In this document: in pieces, positions 53,201-64,000 of the stretch
How the letters are laid out: each line of letters starts with the position of its first letter
How positions within the stretch are numbered: the stretch's first letter is position 1
NCBI GenBank assembly: GCA_030144725.1
Contig: JASKMD010000020.1
Coordinates: 4,606,703-4,670,702, forward strand
DNA from: Haematococcus lacustris
Lineage: Eukaryota; Chlorophyta; Chlorophyceae; Chlamydomonadales; Haematococcaceae
Direction: 5' to 3'
Length of the DNA stretch: 64,000 nucleotides
Program-made: the position numbers and the translations under genes
The notes under the pieces: model-generated
The model's database searches: none
Told to the model about the DNA's origin: nothing
What the model saw: only the letters and a program-made list of their open reading frames with translations

Positions 53201-56200
53201 CGCATCGCGCTATGTAAGAGCTAATAATAATGCATCAGGGCGAAACGAAAAATAGACACTGGTTTCCACAGGCTCGCCTTGTTACTGCTCCCTGTCAGGG
53301 GAAGCAAGCCTCACACTACACATCACAGTCAGCGCATGTTTTGTCTCACACATCAAAACTCTAGTGAGGGTCTTTAGAGAATCACACATTCACACTCTAG
53401 TGTCATTTGAATGCACCATGCATGACACATTGCCGCAATGTCAACATTACCCGCATGCATGCATGCATGGACACGCACGCACACAAGCACACACACACAT
53501 GGCCTGTGCTGGCAGGGCTCACCGGCCGTGTAGCAGCAAGCCGTAGTTGCGGTCACTGGGCTCAAAGCAGTGGATCACCACCTCCCGGGGGCCCCCTCCC
53601 ACTGGACTGGCCCGCAGCCCAGAGCAGCCTGCACACAAGTAGGGGTATGGTGGGGTGAGGGGTGAGGGGTGAGGGGTGAGGGGTGAGGGGTGAGGGGTGA
53701 GGGGGAGGGGGGAGGGGGGAGGGGGGAGGGGGGAGGGGGGAGGGGGGAGGGGGGAGGGGGGAGGGGGGAGGGGGGAGGGGGGAGGGGGGAGGGGGGAGGG
53801 GGGAGGGGGGAGGGGGGAGGGGGGAGGGGGGAGGGGGGAGGGGGGAGGGGGGAGGGGGGAGGGGGGAGGGGGGAGGGGGGAGGGGGGAGGGGGGAGGGGG
53901 GAGGGGGGAGGGGGGAGGGGGGAGGGGGGAGGGGGGAGGGGGAGGGGGGAGGGGGGAGGGGGGAGGGGGGAGGGGGGAGGGGGGAGGGGGGAGGGGGGAG
54001 GGGGGAGGGGGGAGGGGGGAGGGGGGAGGGGGGAGGGGGGAGGGGGGAGGGGCAGACAGGCAGTGTGGTGTGGCAAAGCGGTGGTATGGCAGGGGCAAAG
54101 GGCGACATGGCCAGGGTTTCATGGGCAGGGACTGAGGTTTTGTGTGAGATGCTGAGGCAGGGTCAAGGGCGGCAGAGCGGTTAGGTCAGCATGAACCTCA
54201 AGTAGCATCATGTTGGGAGGGGGCAGCAGGGCAGGGGCAGGGTTTCAAGAGCAGGGGAAGGAAGCAATGACCAGGGGTAGGTGGGAGAAGAAGGCTCGGC
54301 TATAGGATGGAGCGGGCACCTTTGCAACTGCATATCTGACGTACAGGGAGAAAAACTTGGGAGTGGGGTGCGTCAAGTGTTGGGGCAGTTGAAGTGTGCA
54401 GCTGTGTGGTCAAGCAGGCAGTTTGAGCTGAAGGAAGAAGATAAAGAAGAAGAAGAAGAAGAAGAAGACTGCTCCGGTGAACAGGAGTGCATTGAGGTGT
54501 GCATTCTGCTTAGAGCCTCTTCAGAGTTGAGGCAAGGCAGGCAAGAAGGCAGCCAGGCATAGGGGGAGGGGGCTGGGAGAGGCAGGCAGGCAGGCAGGCC
54601 ACTGAGGGGTCCCCTGCTAGGCCCTGCGAGGCACTCCCAGCTTGCCGCGCCCCACTCACCACACGCTCCACACATCTCCGAGGTCAGGTTCAGCTGCTTC
54701 TGCACCTCTCCCAGCCTGGGTCAGGGCAGGGCGGGGCGGGGCAGGCACAGCAAAGGGGCAGTAGGAGCGGGGAGGCTGAGGGACAAGACTTCAACCATGC
54801 CACCCACCACTGTAGGTGCCACTCCCATCCAGTTGTATCCAAACACCATCTTCATCCTTTTGCCCAAGCACAACATGCAGCCTGCTGCACTGCAGGCGTG
54901 CCCCTTACATGACTCCCTTACTGCATGAATGCCACCATCTCATGCCGTTCCTTGCCTTCGTTGCCTTGCCTGCCTCGCCACATGAGCCGGCCACCATCCT
55001 TCTCGTAGACTGTAGCATGCTAGACTGCTAGGAGCCCTGCCCTGACCTTGGCTGAGCCTACAGGTCTCTGCTGCCCTTGCAGCCCCTGCTGAGCTCCTGC
55101 TACCCCTATACATATAAACATACATACATATACCCCTGCTAACCCCACAGCCCCTGCTGTCCCATCGCCTCTGCTGCCTGCTTACCGCCCTACACTTACG
55201 CGGTTCGCATGCGCGGTTGGTTTACCCCTAGCTCCGGCGCATATAGGTCCAGGCTCTCAGCCACGTGATATCCTGGACGTTCGCAGCAGACCAGGTCAGA
55301 CCCAGCAGAGTGGGTCAAGGCGTGCAGGGCAGGTTGGGGCTTGGGAGGACACGTCAGGGCAGTCAAGGCTGGGCTGGGGCTGAAGCTGGGGTTGGGTTGG
55401 GTTGGGTTGGGTTGGGTTGGGTTGGGTTGGGTTGGGTTGGGTTGGGTTGGGTTGGGTTGGGTTGGGTTGGGTTGGGTTGGGTTGGGTTGGGTTGGGTTGG
55501 GTTGGGTTGGGTTGGGTTGGGTTGGGTTGGGTTGGGTTGGGTTGGGTTGGGGCAAGTAGGCATGGCAAAGAGCACCGGACATTCAAATCATCTGAGCTGG
55601 GGTGGAGGAGGCAGTCCCGCTGCGGCTGCAGCCATCACCGCAGGCCAGCCTGGCAGCTGTCACTGGGATGTGGTCTGCTGCCAAGTTTGCCTGCTCCTGG
55701 GCACAGTCACCTTTGTTGCACCCAATGCTGCGGGCAGGGCAGGCAGGGCAGGCAAGCCAGGTGAGGACAGAGATAGTGGGACAGGTTGGCAGGGGTCCCC
55801 CAGGGTTAGGGCCAGGCAGGCGAGGTACTGTGTGGGAATAAGAGGCAGGCAAGCAGGCAAAGGACAAGTAGGATTATTTACTATGTTTACTCACATACTC
55901 CTTGTCCAATGTCTTATGTCCAGTGGCTTGTTACCATCACCGAGGAGTACCACCAGCAGGGGCAGTCACAACCAGGACGGCCCTATCCTAGCAAGCCCTT
56001 TGTGCCCTGTGTTGGCTGTCAGACTGCCCTGCCAGCCAGCCTGCCTGTCCTGCCTGCTTTCTTGTCCCTTGCCTGCCTGCCTGCCTGCCTGCCTGCCCTC
56101 CAGGCCCCAGGTTTGTTACTCAGCTTGCTGCCTCATCACTGACTTCCCGTACCTTCACACAGCCCTGCCCCCCCTGCCACTCCCCCTCCGCTCCCACTCA

Positions 56201-57474
56201 GACTCACTCTATCAGGATGTGCTTGCCATGGGGCCGCTGTGCTGCAGGAGGCAACAGCAGGCAAGACAGCGTGACAGAGGCCACTCAAAGGCCGCGGCAT
56301 CCACATCAGGATGCTGCACTGGGGACACACAGGGCAGCACAGCTCTAGAGGGCATGATGGTGTGCTTGCTGGTCCACAAGGGCTGTGCATGAGTACTCAA
56401 GTACTTGCTGGTCAACAAGGACTAGGTACTCAAGATGACTGTGCTGTGGAGTACTCAAGATGAGCAGTGTGCCTATGTGGCATGGCTGCATGTCCTTCTG
56501 TTCAGTGCAGGACGTTTTTGCTTCAAACAGACAAAAGGGTAAGCATCCAGCAGGTCAGGGCATGCAGGTGGCAGGACGTGATGTGCCTACCCGGCTGCGC
56601 AGCAGGTCAGGGCCGGCTGCAGGCTGCAGGCTGCTGGCGGCAAAGGTGAGCTGCCGTGGGTGCTGGACAGTGGTGGCATGGCTGCATACACCACCACAAC
56701 ACCTGCACTGCACTGCACTGCACTGCACCGCAACGCCCGCACTGCCCCTGGGTAGGGCAGCGAGAGCGGAGGGGTGGGTCAGGGCTGGCGCCATTGTACC
56801 ACTGCCAAGTTCTGCCCCCCTGACTACCGGGTGGGCTGCACCACTGAACCAGCCAGGCCCCAAGCCTGCACCTCTGCCGGAGCTGCATCGGAAACGCTAC
56901 GCTTTGCACTGGCTTGTGTTGGGTGCCTAGTCTGATGCAAAGACGCCAGCCCAGTGTCGTCCTGTGCTCAATTTGTGAATGTCTGGGGGGGCTAGCTTGA
57001 TTAGCCCCTCCACCCAGACCCCCACGCGCTGATGCCAGCCCCGCCCAACCCCATCACTTCCCCTGCCTGCGACAGGGAAGGGGAGCTCACCTTGCATCTG
57101 CTCCATCCACATGTGGGGCGCGCAAGCACTTTGAATGAATTCCTGTAGTCAAGGCACTCACTAGAAAATCAAATTCTGAAGGTGCTTTCATGAGGAAGGG
57201 GAAACTCATTGGACCGTACCGTGGCCGGGAAGCGGTCGGCCTGCGACACGGCCTGCTGCGGCGTGCATTTCAGCATCCCAACATCCACGAGCAGACGCTG
57301 AGTTACGTGCGTTCCATGCGACGCCGGGTTGGACTGTTTCGTGATAAAGAACGACAAAGCGATGGCTAGCAGGACCGCGGCTCCCAGGGCCCCTTGGACG
57401 AAGTACCGCGATTGCATTGAGACGCTTGCAGCAGCGAGGGCGGGCAACGCGCTAGGAGGGGCACAGCTGTGCAA
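50268..57474 (-). CDS. FkbM-family methyltransferase with membrane anchor, right copy
   Basis: Counterpart of the gene at 30127-37338. Matching exons: 57474-57220, 57142-57091, 55727-55711, 55272-55200, 54715-54660, 53628-53523, 52910-52808, 51909-51802, 51514-51389, 51225-51194, 50790-50732 and 50362-50268. All keep splice sites and frame; the intron after HVAESLDLYAPELG has GTAAGT here and GTGAGT in the left copy. Two possible acceptors are lost: CAG to CAA before the tentative 29-nt exon (near 55928), and CTCAG to CTCGT before the tentative last exon (near 50027). Either those exons are not real or this copy is damaged. The anchor, motif I and DTEGYDPDVLRGA are all intact. Confidence 0.77.
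52201..52799. repeat. 11-bp VNTR CCCCTGTGTCG, about 54 units
   Basis: Almost perfect 11-bp units in an FkbM intron, the last six with GGG in place of TGT. At the same place the left copy has only a CCCCTGCGCCCCTGGGTCCCC stretch (32388-32411), about one to two units. Long six-frame ORFs here are artefacts. Confidence 0.97.
53646..54052. repeat. 7-bp minisatellite GGGGGGA, right copy
   Basis: Six GGGGTGA units, then about 50 GGGGGGA units with one short unit near 53940. Counterpart of 33262-33975, where GGGGTGA dominates. Confidence 0.95.
55387..55551. repeat. (GGGTT)n microsatellite, about 33 units
   Basis: Pure 5-bp units in an FkbM intron. The left copy has about four (35343-35365). Not telomeric (chlamydomonad telomeres are TTTTAGGG). 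Confidence 0.97.
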
Positions 57475-57597
57475 TGCAGTTTGTGATGCCTGCTACACAA
57501 ATTATGATGGTTGCAGTGTGTGGGCATGTGTGTAGACATGTGTGTGAGAAACATGAAAATCCGTAGTATATGTTCCTTCCTCGCGTCGCTATTGTCT

Positions 57598-57731
57598 ATG
57601 GCGAGGAAGAAGAGACGAATCGGTGTGGGTGGGCCTAGAGCAGTGCCGGAGGAATTCCGCACCAGCCGGGTCAGCTCAGCCGACAACACCCCCAGTGAGA
57701 CTCTCACTGACACGCCGCCAGAGTCCTTCAG
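57598..57731 (+). pseudogene. TnpB/Fanzor-like remnant, right copy, truncated
   Basis: One frame reads MARKKRRIGVGGPRAVPEEF, RTSRVSSADNTPSE and PPESFR, without the 16-bp insertion of the left copy. The following ~640 bp, including the DRDV exon, are absent. This copy therefore keeps the frame but lacks the presumed catalytic end. Confidence 0.4.
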
Positions 57732-57985
57732 GTGAGGGGGTTGAGGAGGGACTCAAGCTACAGGCACACACGCCAGAGTGGCGGAGCTGGAGTGGGCCTT
57801 AGACCAGTAGCCTGTACAATGATGAGCTCGCAACCTGTGTTTGATCATAACTCATGCTTTATTTTGATGTGGCATGAGGGCTGTAGGGATCACAAGTTGA
57901 ACAGCTCCGAACCAATGACGACCTCGGCCATCAGCATTGGGCACATGCACACCCAGGTTCGAGTATAAACCTTGCTTTGACATGC

Positions 57986-58490
57986 GCACCCTTGACACGT
58001 CCATGCTGACTGCGTCCTACGTCTTCCCTTCTCCTTCCCAGCAGGAAATGAAAAGACGACGTGGCGATACTTGAGGCGAGTATGCATTGGCACCTCGGCA
58101 CTCGGTCAGACCACCTTGGTGTGGGTCCAAGCCAAAGCAGGCACGTAGGGCCCTGAAGCCCTGAGACCTAACATTGTCCTTAGCTCCCCGCCAAAGTAAA
58201 GGGTGCAATTGACTTTCCACATGGTCTGTCAGCCTTCACCTGAGAAGCTGACGGCACAGCCCGCACTCCAGCAGCAAACGCACAGGCTTGTTGTACTTTG
58301 GCTTGGCTGGGAAGGGGCACCACATCAGGCCCCACACTTGCTTGCCCTTCCCGCTAGCTTGAGACTGGCGATATGGCTGAGTTAAGCAGCTGCTGCGCCA
58401 TGAGCATGTCCCATCAGCACAGCCCACTAAGCTCCTCACTGCCTTGCAGTGGGCCTGTTGCAGCGCCTGGGCTGAGGGGAAGCACTGCAC
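57986..58490 (-). pseudogene. unrecognised Cys-rich ORF, right copy, interrupted
   Basis: Same sequence as 44044-44547, with TGA in place of TGG after CRQLLR. This is the uninterrupted arrangement without the LINE. Confidence 0.25.
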
Positions 58491-58683
58491 AGGAAGGCTA
58501 CGCAGGCGCCCCGTGTGACGTCACAAGCACTACCTAGGGGTGTCACGGCTGCCTGCCCCGCCTCCAAGCAGGGTGAAGCCTGAAAACTTCCTGCCTCCCT
58601 TTCCACCCTACACCTTACCAACCGGTGCCGGTGTCAGGATTCGAACCTGTGTCACCTCGCACTCCCCATCCAGGCCTCAGGCC

Positions 58684-61600
58684 TCAGGGCAGGGTAAGGT
58701 CAGACACAAAGGACACGAGAGTAGGATCCTGCCCAAAGTAAGCGCCTGCCACTGCAGCCAGGGTGTTGAGCACCGGCAGCTGAGGGTCTGCAGCGCTGCC
58801 CAGCAGGCTGCGCAGCGCTGACACCTGCAACACAGCACACACATCTCATGGAGATTTGATTGTTACACTTGGCAGCACCCAGGCTTCTGTGTAAATGGGT
58901 GCCGAGGCGCTCAAACTGCGTGTGGCACCGGATTTGCAGTTTGGCGCGTCACAAGTGTGATGGCTGAGTGCTGCAGTCATTGTTGAGCTATTGTGTGGAA
59001 CAGGGTCTAAATAGCCATGCAAGTAGTGAGAGACTTCTATGCTCTGCAGCCATAGCAGGCTGGCCTGGCCATTTTGGTAGCTGTTCTTATATCCTTTTTT
59101 TGGTGTGGGTGTAGGCAGGCATGGTGTAGGCAGGCGTGGTGTAGGCAGGCACTGGCGGGCACAGGCAGGCACTGGCACAGGCATTGTGTAGGTAGGCAGC
59201 CCACCCTGACCATGGCTTTCTAGTGTGTCTGGAGGCAGGTGGAGTCAGCTGCCCAGCTTAGTGGCCACTTGGGTACATACTCGTGTACTTTGGCAGTGGT
59301 GGTGCAGGCAGGCATTGTGTAGGTAGGCAGGCACCCCTGACCATGACACCCTGGCGGGGTCAGCTGCCCAGCCTAGGACCGGCAGCCCCTACGGCCTCTG
59401 CAGCCCCTACACAGCCACCCCTCAGAGCCCGACGGCTCCAGCCCCTGCATTACAGTCTTGCCGTGGCAGCTGGCCCTTGGCCCTGACCTTTCTCAGCAGG
59501 GCACGCAGCGCCGCGATGTTGTCTGAGTGTGCCGGCTTCTGCAGCATGGCCGCCAGGGCAAACAGCCACTGTGCTGTGCGTTCAGCCAGGCAGGCGGACT
59601 GCTCGCTGTGGCTGACAAGCCGCTGCAGCAGGGCTGCCACCCCCACCTGCACGCAGGGGACAGCAGCGCGGCATGATGTCACACTTGTAGTGGGCTTGCA
59701 AGTGTGACCAGGGTTCTTGGTGTTCAAAACCCGTGGGGTTAGGGACGGTGCGTTCACAGCCCTGTGAGGTACCATGCTCGAGGCATCTCCATCTCAAGCT
59801 TGTCACACATGGAACAGCACATACATGCAGGTCACACAATATCAAACATGGTCGCAGTTGCCTACTATGTTGTTGTTATCCTCCACAACACCACCACAAT
59901 AGTTAGTCACTTGGCACCGACCACAGATGATGACAATGGTAGTCAGTATCGTCTGTGGTCTTGGGTCCAGCCACCCAACCCTCACTTCCCCACCCCTGCC
60001 AGCCCCCTACAGCTTCCTCCTGCACTCTACCATGACCCCCCTCCATTCCCATCTGTGCAACTCCCCTGTCCTCACACAAGGCTCACTCTAATGTTGTGCT
60101 CACTCTAATGTACTGCTGTAACCCGCTGGACCATAGTTCCCATTTGACCAGCATGGTACAAGCAAAGTCAAGCACTGGCTGAGTGAAGTGACCTGCCCTG
60201 AGGTGACGGCAGCCAGCCTCCCTCATCAACTCCACAAGCCTCCCCCACACACCTCATCCACTCCACCACCCACACCCTCTCACCCCACCCACAGAGATTC
60301 CAGCGCCCCCCATCCACCCCACCCCACCCCACCCCACCCCTTCCACCCCACCCACCCCCTCATGCACTCCCTACCCCACCACCATATCACCCTTCCCACC
60401 CCTCCCACCTGGTCCAAGCAAAGCACAGTGTGTAGCAATGGGCCCGGGACCCCATCAAGGGCATGTGGCAGCTCCTTCACTAGCTGCTGCTGCTCATGCT
60501 GCTGCTGCTGCTGCCCTGACTGCGTCTGCTGCTGTCCTTGCACTATATGCGCTTGCTGCTCGGCCTGCTGGTCGTGACCAGGCTGGCTAGAACCCTGTGA
60601 CTGCATCGTCGCAGGCAGCAGCGGCACTTCAGGGCACCCTGCCACAGGCCATTGCAGTGCACTGACTGCGGCACCAGGCTGGTGAAGGGGAGGAGGCAGG
60701 GGAGGGGGTGGCGGAGGAGGGGGGGGGAGGGGGGGGGAGGGGGCAGAGCTGGCATGTGGTGGTGAGGCTGCTAAGGGTGCAAGGGGCGCTAGGGGGGGGC
60801 AGCTGCTGGGCGGGCTGAGGCCACACAACACGTCCCAGGCGGCCGTGTTGCTGATGTGGGGCAGTGGGGTGGAGGAAAGGTCTGCAGGGCAGGTAGGGGC
60901 AAGCAGTGGGGCAAGACGGCGCAGGTTGAGCAGGGTGGTTGGGGAGTGAGGGTGTGAGGCTTGGGAGGTACAAGGGTGGCAGGCAGTGGGTGGGGGTGAC
61001 AATGTGCAAGGTGCAGCCTGTAATTCATCCTTTGTTGTAACTAGGAAGGACACTCTCACACCACTCTCACACCTCTCTCACATCTAGTGGCACCTGGTTC
61101 CTTGCCAAATCAGCCTGGCATGGCATGGCATGGCTCGGGTACATGGCCTGGACGACCAGCCTCCTACATCACAGCCACTATCACAGCCACCCATAGCCAT
61201 GCTGGCCACAGGGTTGATGAGCCCAGTGCTGTCAGGCCGAGAGCTTGCATCACTCACGCGGCGCATGCTGGTCAGCCGCCTGGTGCAGCCACGAGCGCAG
61301 CGCGCTGAAGTCCAGCACGAACTGGCGCACCCACCTGGGCCATAAGCAGGGGCAGGGACAAGGGCTGGGTGTGGGACCGGCGCAGGGCCCAGAGCTCAGG
61401 GGCCACAGATTTGCCGCCATCTGCACTTCATCTTACAAGGTGTTACCCTAGCCCTAGCCCTAGCCCTAGCCCTAGCCCTAGGCCAGGGCAACACCTTGCA
61501 GACAGTGATCTCCAGGTGTCAGGTCCTACACCAGGTCCTACACTGCTTGCAGGCTGCACGTTTTGAAGGCTGCACAGCACAGACGCCAGCTGCCTAGCTC

Positions 61601-62749
61601 ACGCTGCCGAGCCAGCAGCCTAGTGAGGTTGCCGGGCTTTGAACCCCCCACCTATGCGCACCGACAGCTCACCTTTGCGAAGGCAAGGCCCAGTCTGGCG
61701 CTGTTGCCACCTGACCCATGGCCAGCAGGCGGCCGACATAAGCAGCCTGCTTGGCCCCCCTGCTGCCCTGAGCTGAGCTTCCTGAGCAAACCCCACCCTG
61801 CCTGCTGCCAGTGGTGGGGCCAAGGCATGTGTCCATGTTTACTGCCACATGCTGCTGGGCTGAGTCCAGCTGTATAGCTTGGCTAGGCTGCTGGCTGCTT
61901 GACCCTACTCTCGCCTCAGACCCTGAACAGCCCACTCCTGAATTAGATGCTCCTACATGCTCCCTTGCTGCTGCTGCTGCTGCAGATAGTGCGGCTGGCT
62001 GTGGTGACGCCTGATCAGGCAATGCCTCTGCCCGGCAGCCCTCAGGGTCCAGGTGGTCATTTGCGTGTGCAGCAGGTGAAGGCGGGGCAATGTACTCCAC
62101 ACGCACCACCTGCGCCACCACCACCACCATCACCCACCACCACCACCACCACCACCACCACCACAGCTTGGCACTACAGTAGCTTCAAGAATTCGCCTTC
62201 AACAAGACGCTGTGGAAGCGATGGGCAGCATAGCAGGGTATGAGCAGCAGGCGGGGCAGCAGCAGTGGGCCCGCAGCAGCTGGTGGGAATCCGGCAGCAA
62301 GGGGTGGGGCAACTAATTGTGGCGACAGAGGGAGAGAGGGGGCAGTGATTGCAGCAGCTGCATGAAGTGCACTGACTTGGGGCAGCGCCGCTGCCTCAGC
62401 TCGCACAAGGCGCAGGTATGCCTCGGCAGTGGTGGGAAGACCTGCCAGCAAAGACAGCAGCGGGGCTTTCCACCCTTGTCTTTTAGCAGCAGACAGAGGC
62501 TTAACTACATGCCTAGCTCTGCTTCCTGTTGATTAAGCCTGCTGGTGAGCGCCATTATCAACCTGAGGTCCCGTCAGTCTCCCCATCGCTGCCATCGCTG
62601 TCTCCGACGGGCAGCGCAGCGTGGATGCCATACATTTTGAGGTTATACTCCTCTGTGCTGCGAACATCCTCGTCGTTGCCGTACTCTGAAACATCGTCCA
62701 TCGCGCTGCTCCCGTCCTCGTCATCGCCATACTGTATGCTGACATTCAT
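58684..62749 (-). CDS. GEMIN2: GEMIN2 (SMN-complex snRNP assembly factor)
   Basis: GEMIN2 (SIP1/Brr1) binds SMN and the Sm pentamer in cytoplasmic snRNP assembly. Exons: 62749-62563 (acidic start MNVSIQYGDDEDGSSAMDD), 62441-62377 (TTAEAYLRLVRAEAAALPQ), 62109 to ~61716 (VRVEYIAPP, then low complexity), 61334-61258 (WVRQFVLDFSALRSWL), 60881-60409 (PLPHISNTAAWDVLCG to VLCLDQ, with Pro and Gln runs), 59646-59488 (AQWLFALAAMLQKPAHSDN), 58824-58684 (LPVLNTLAAVAGTYFGQDP). These match the family order: YLxxVRxEA, the W..F..LR helix, the WLFALLxxLxKPL-type helix and the LNxLxxIAGxYFGQ end. Phases agree except between exons 3 and 4, where the donor or an extra small exon is unresolved. The Gln/Pro inserts make it longer than the animal protein. 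Confidence 0.9.
61447..61487. repeat. short CCCTAG repeat in a GEMIN2 intron
   Basis: About six and a half CCCTAG units; interstitial microsatellite, not a telomere. Confidence 0.9.
62105..62164. repeat. CCA triplet run at the GEMIN2 intron 2 acceptor
   Basis: CCA/CAC triplets on the plus strand (GGT/GTG on the coding strand) run up to the acceptor of exon 3. Confidence 0.7.
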
Positions 62750-63396
62750 CGCAAGTGGGTTTGTAGGCTACTCTGGATCGAGGGGCATGGGTTGCCATGT
62801 GTACCCGGTTTATATCCAGCAGGTGTGGGCCATGTGGCAGGGCTGCTTGTCTGACTAGCTGCAGCTTATTGAGTTGCAGCACAATCTGTTTCCCTGAACT
62901 AGGCAGCTCCCCAGACTGACCTGGTGCAGCTAGTGCCCATGCACCTGCCTGGGTGGTGTCGCAGCAGCGGTGGCAGGAGCCGGGGCATCACATGTCAGGC
63001 TCACACACACGGCCAGCAACTCACTGATCAGCAACCGTCCGACTACGAAGGGTTGGCTTTCTCTTAGTTAGGGGCGCCTCAGTCTGGTGCAAGGCACGCA
63101 TACCTGCTGGCTTTACCAGCCCCTTATTACAACACCCTCCCTAACCATCCAGATATGGGTTTTGCCAGCACTTCATGAACCTGCACTTGTGAACAGTAAG
63201 CACCGTGGTGCCCAACGTTGAATAGTCCGTTGCCGTGAAGCATGTCCAGAATGAAAGCACTAGTGATGTGAGAGACGTCTGCCGTGCTGCCGTCTACTAC
63301 AAAGCGCAAGCAGGCAAGAAGGCAAGAAGGTTATACAAAGCCCCCCTTGGGGACATTTGTGTAAGGCCTGGCTTGCAGGCGCCAAGCCAACAGCTG
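62750..63396. other. interval between GEMIN2 and PHF5A
   Basis: Holds the GEMIN2 promoter side and the PHF5A 3' UTR. A TGTAA signal for PHF5A reads on the minus strand at 63127-63131, about 270 bp after its stop. No other gene was seen. Confidence 0.5.
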
Positions 63397-64000
63397 TCAT
63401 CTGCGTTTGAATCCGTACTTTTTCCGTTCGTAAAACAGGTCTGTCTTTGCAGATCCCAAATTGATGATCTTCGGACAGCCATCTCTCTGCGGCCACCACA
63501 GAACCACCCAGCTGAGCACACCGCAAACTGAAAGCGGCCGTATCAGACGCCAAATGAATTGTCATGATGGTGATGATGGTGATGCTGGCAACAACAGTCA
63601 AGCAGGGGGCCTGCGCCAGCTTGGAGCAGCAGAGCCTGGTGCAGCTATGTGAGCTCACAAACTATTGTCATGTACATTGCACTACATGCTCTTCCTGTTT
63701 ACAGCATCCACTCTTGCATTTCAAAAATGACAAGCACAGCAACTGACTAAGCAAGCAGTAGTTGGGGCTCAGATTTGCTGGCCTCTTTTGGTGTTCACTC
63801 ACATCCTTTTCCTGCAACGTACACTCTTTGCAATAGTAGGCGTCTGATACGCCCATGCCTCCACAGATGACGCACCGGCCTTCATAGCTGCCGTAGTTGC
63901 ACTCGTCGCACACCCTGACCAGGGTGGCTGGCCTGACATAGCTGTCACAGATGGGGCACTTTCCATCACACTTCTCACACAACCGCCCGATTGCTGCAGG
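63397..64000 (-). CDS. PHF5A: PHF5A / SF3b14b / Rds3, U2 snRNP SF3b subunit, 5' end outside window
   Basis: Small zinc-finger scaffold of SF3b, which holds the branch-point adenosine pocket together with SF3B1. Exon 63993-63803 encodes [39 protein letters not shown] and [15 protein letters not shown]. The last exon 63486-63397 encodes [20 protein letters not shown] and RKKYGFKRR. The visible CxxC pairs form the three-zinc knot, and the sequence follows the near-universal PHF5A order. The exons join in phase; the first exon (about 25 residues) is beyond the right edge. Not to be confused with a true PHD finger. Confidence 0.97.

Larger units (their letters stand above)
46090..59548 (+). repeat. 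right copy of the large direct duplication
   Basis: Collinear with 27327-45589. It lacks the LINE and the 249-bp MITE. It contains the TIR transposon at 48089-49401 and strongly expanded VNTRs at 52201 and 55387. After 59548 it runs on into unique sequence with the rest of GEMIN2. Confidence 0.9.

Noticed and set aside
55387..55551. Possible telomeric repeat
   Set aside because: The unit is GGGTT, not TTTTAGGG or TTTAGGG, and it lies inside a gene present in both copies.
58630..58660. GGTTCGAATCC B-box on the minus strand after GEMIN2
   Set aside because: No matching A-box or acceptor stem upstream. The left copy (44686-44716) has a different spacing, so it is not a tRNA.
61447..61487. CCCTAG repeat as an interstitial telomere
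   Set aside because: Six-base unit that does not match chlamydomonad telomeres; a short intronic microsatellite.

Overview
The window looks like nuclear DNA of a chlorophycean green alga of the Chlamydomonadales, most like Haematococcus. Genes have many short exons with GT-AG introns of 40 to 400 bp. Candidate TGTAA polyadenylation signals follow several genes. Plastid-targeted photosynthesis proteins occur, CAG/CTG triplets and minisatellites are very abundant, and transposable-element debris is dense. I joined exons by hand from protein motifs, splice consensus and codon phase. No database was searched.

Layout. 1-2.84 kb (-): part of an ACC-synthase/aminotransferase-like PLP enzyme. 3.6-6.3 kb: an unassigned long ORF and an antisense mobile-gene tail that I tentatively link to TnpB/Fanzor-like proteins. 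6.49-9.90 kb (+): a complete eight-exon TAB2 gene (chloroplast psaB translation factor, DUF1092), with one GC-AG intron. 10.66-14.66 and 19.23-23.24 kb: a ~4-kb, nearly identical inverted duplication. Each arm carries an intact nine-exon gene for a 290-residue LHC/ELIP/PsbS-superfamily protein. The 4.6-kb spacer is mostly repeats. 23.56-25.74 kb (-): a small plastid LEA-like gene, with paralogues at 27.3-29.1 and 46.1-47.8 kb.

27,327-45,589 and 46,090-59,548 are two direct copies of one region separated by exactly 500 Ns. Each carries an LEA-like gene, an FkbM-type methyltransferase gene and GEMIN2 3' exons. They differ by insertions that make one copy the empty site of the other: a 5.5-kb LINE, a TA-flanked TIR element with a second transposon nested in it, and a 249-bp MITE. 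They also differ by strongly expanded minisatellites and by a few nonsense or frameshift changes. The simplest reading is two haplotypes, or two overlapping contigs, left unmerged across a scaffold gap. A true tandem duplication is not excluded.

58.68-62.75 kb (-): GEMIN2, the SMN-complex factor for snRNP assembly. 63.40 kb to the right edge (-): PHF5A/SF3b14b, a U2 snRNP SF3b subunit. The clearest genes therefore fall into two themes: chloroplast function (TAB2, LHC-like pair, LEA-like family) and pre-mRNA splicing (GEMIN2, PHF5A). No CRISPR array, rRNA or convincing tRNA was seen.
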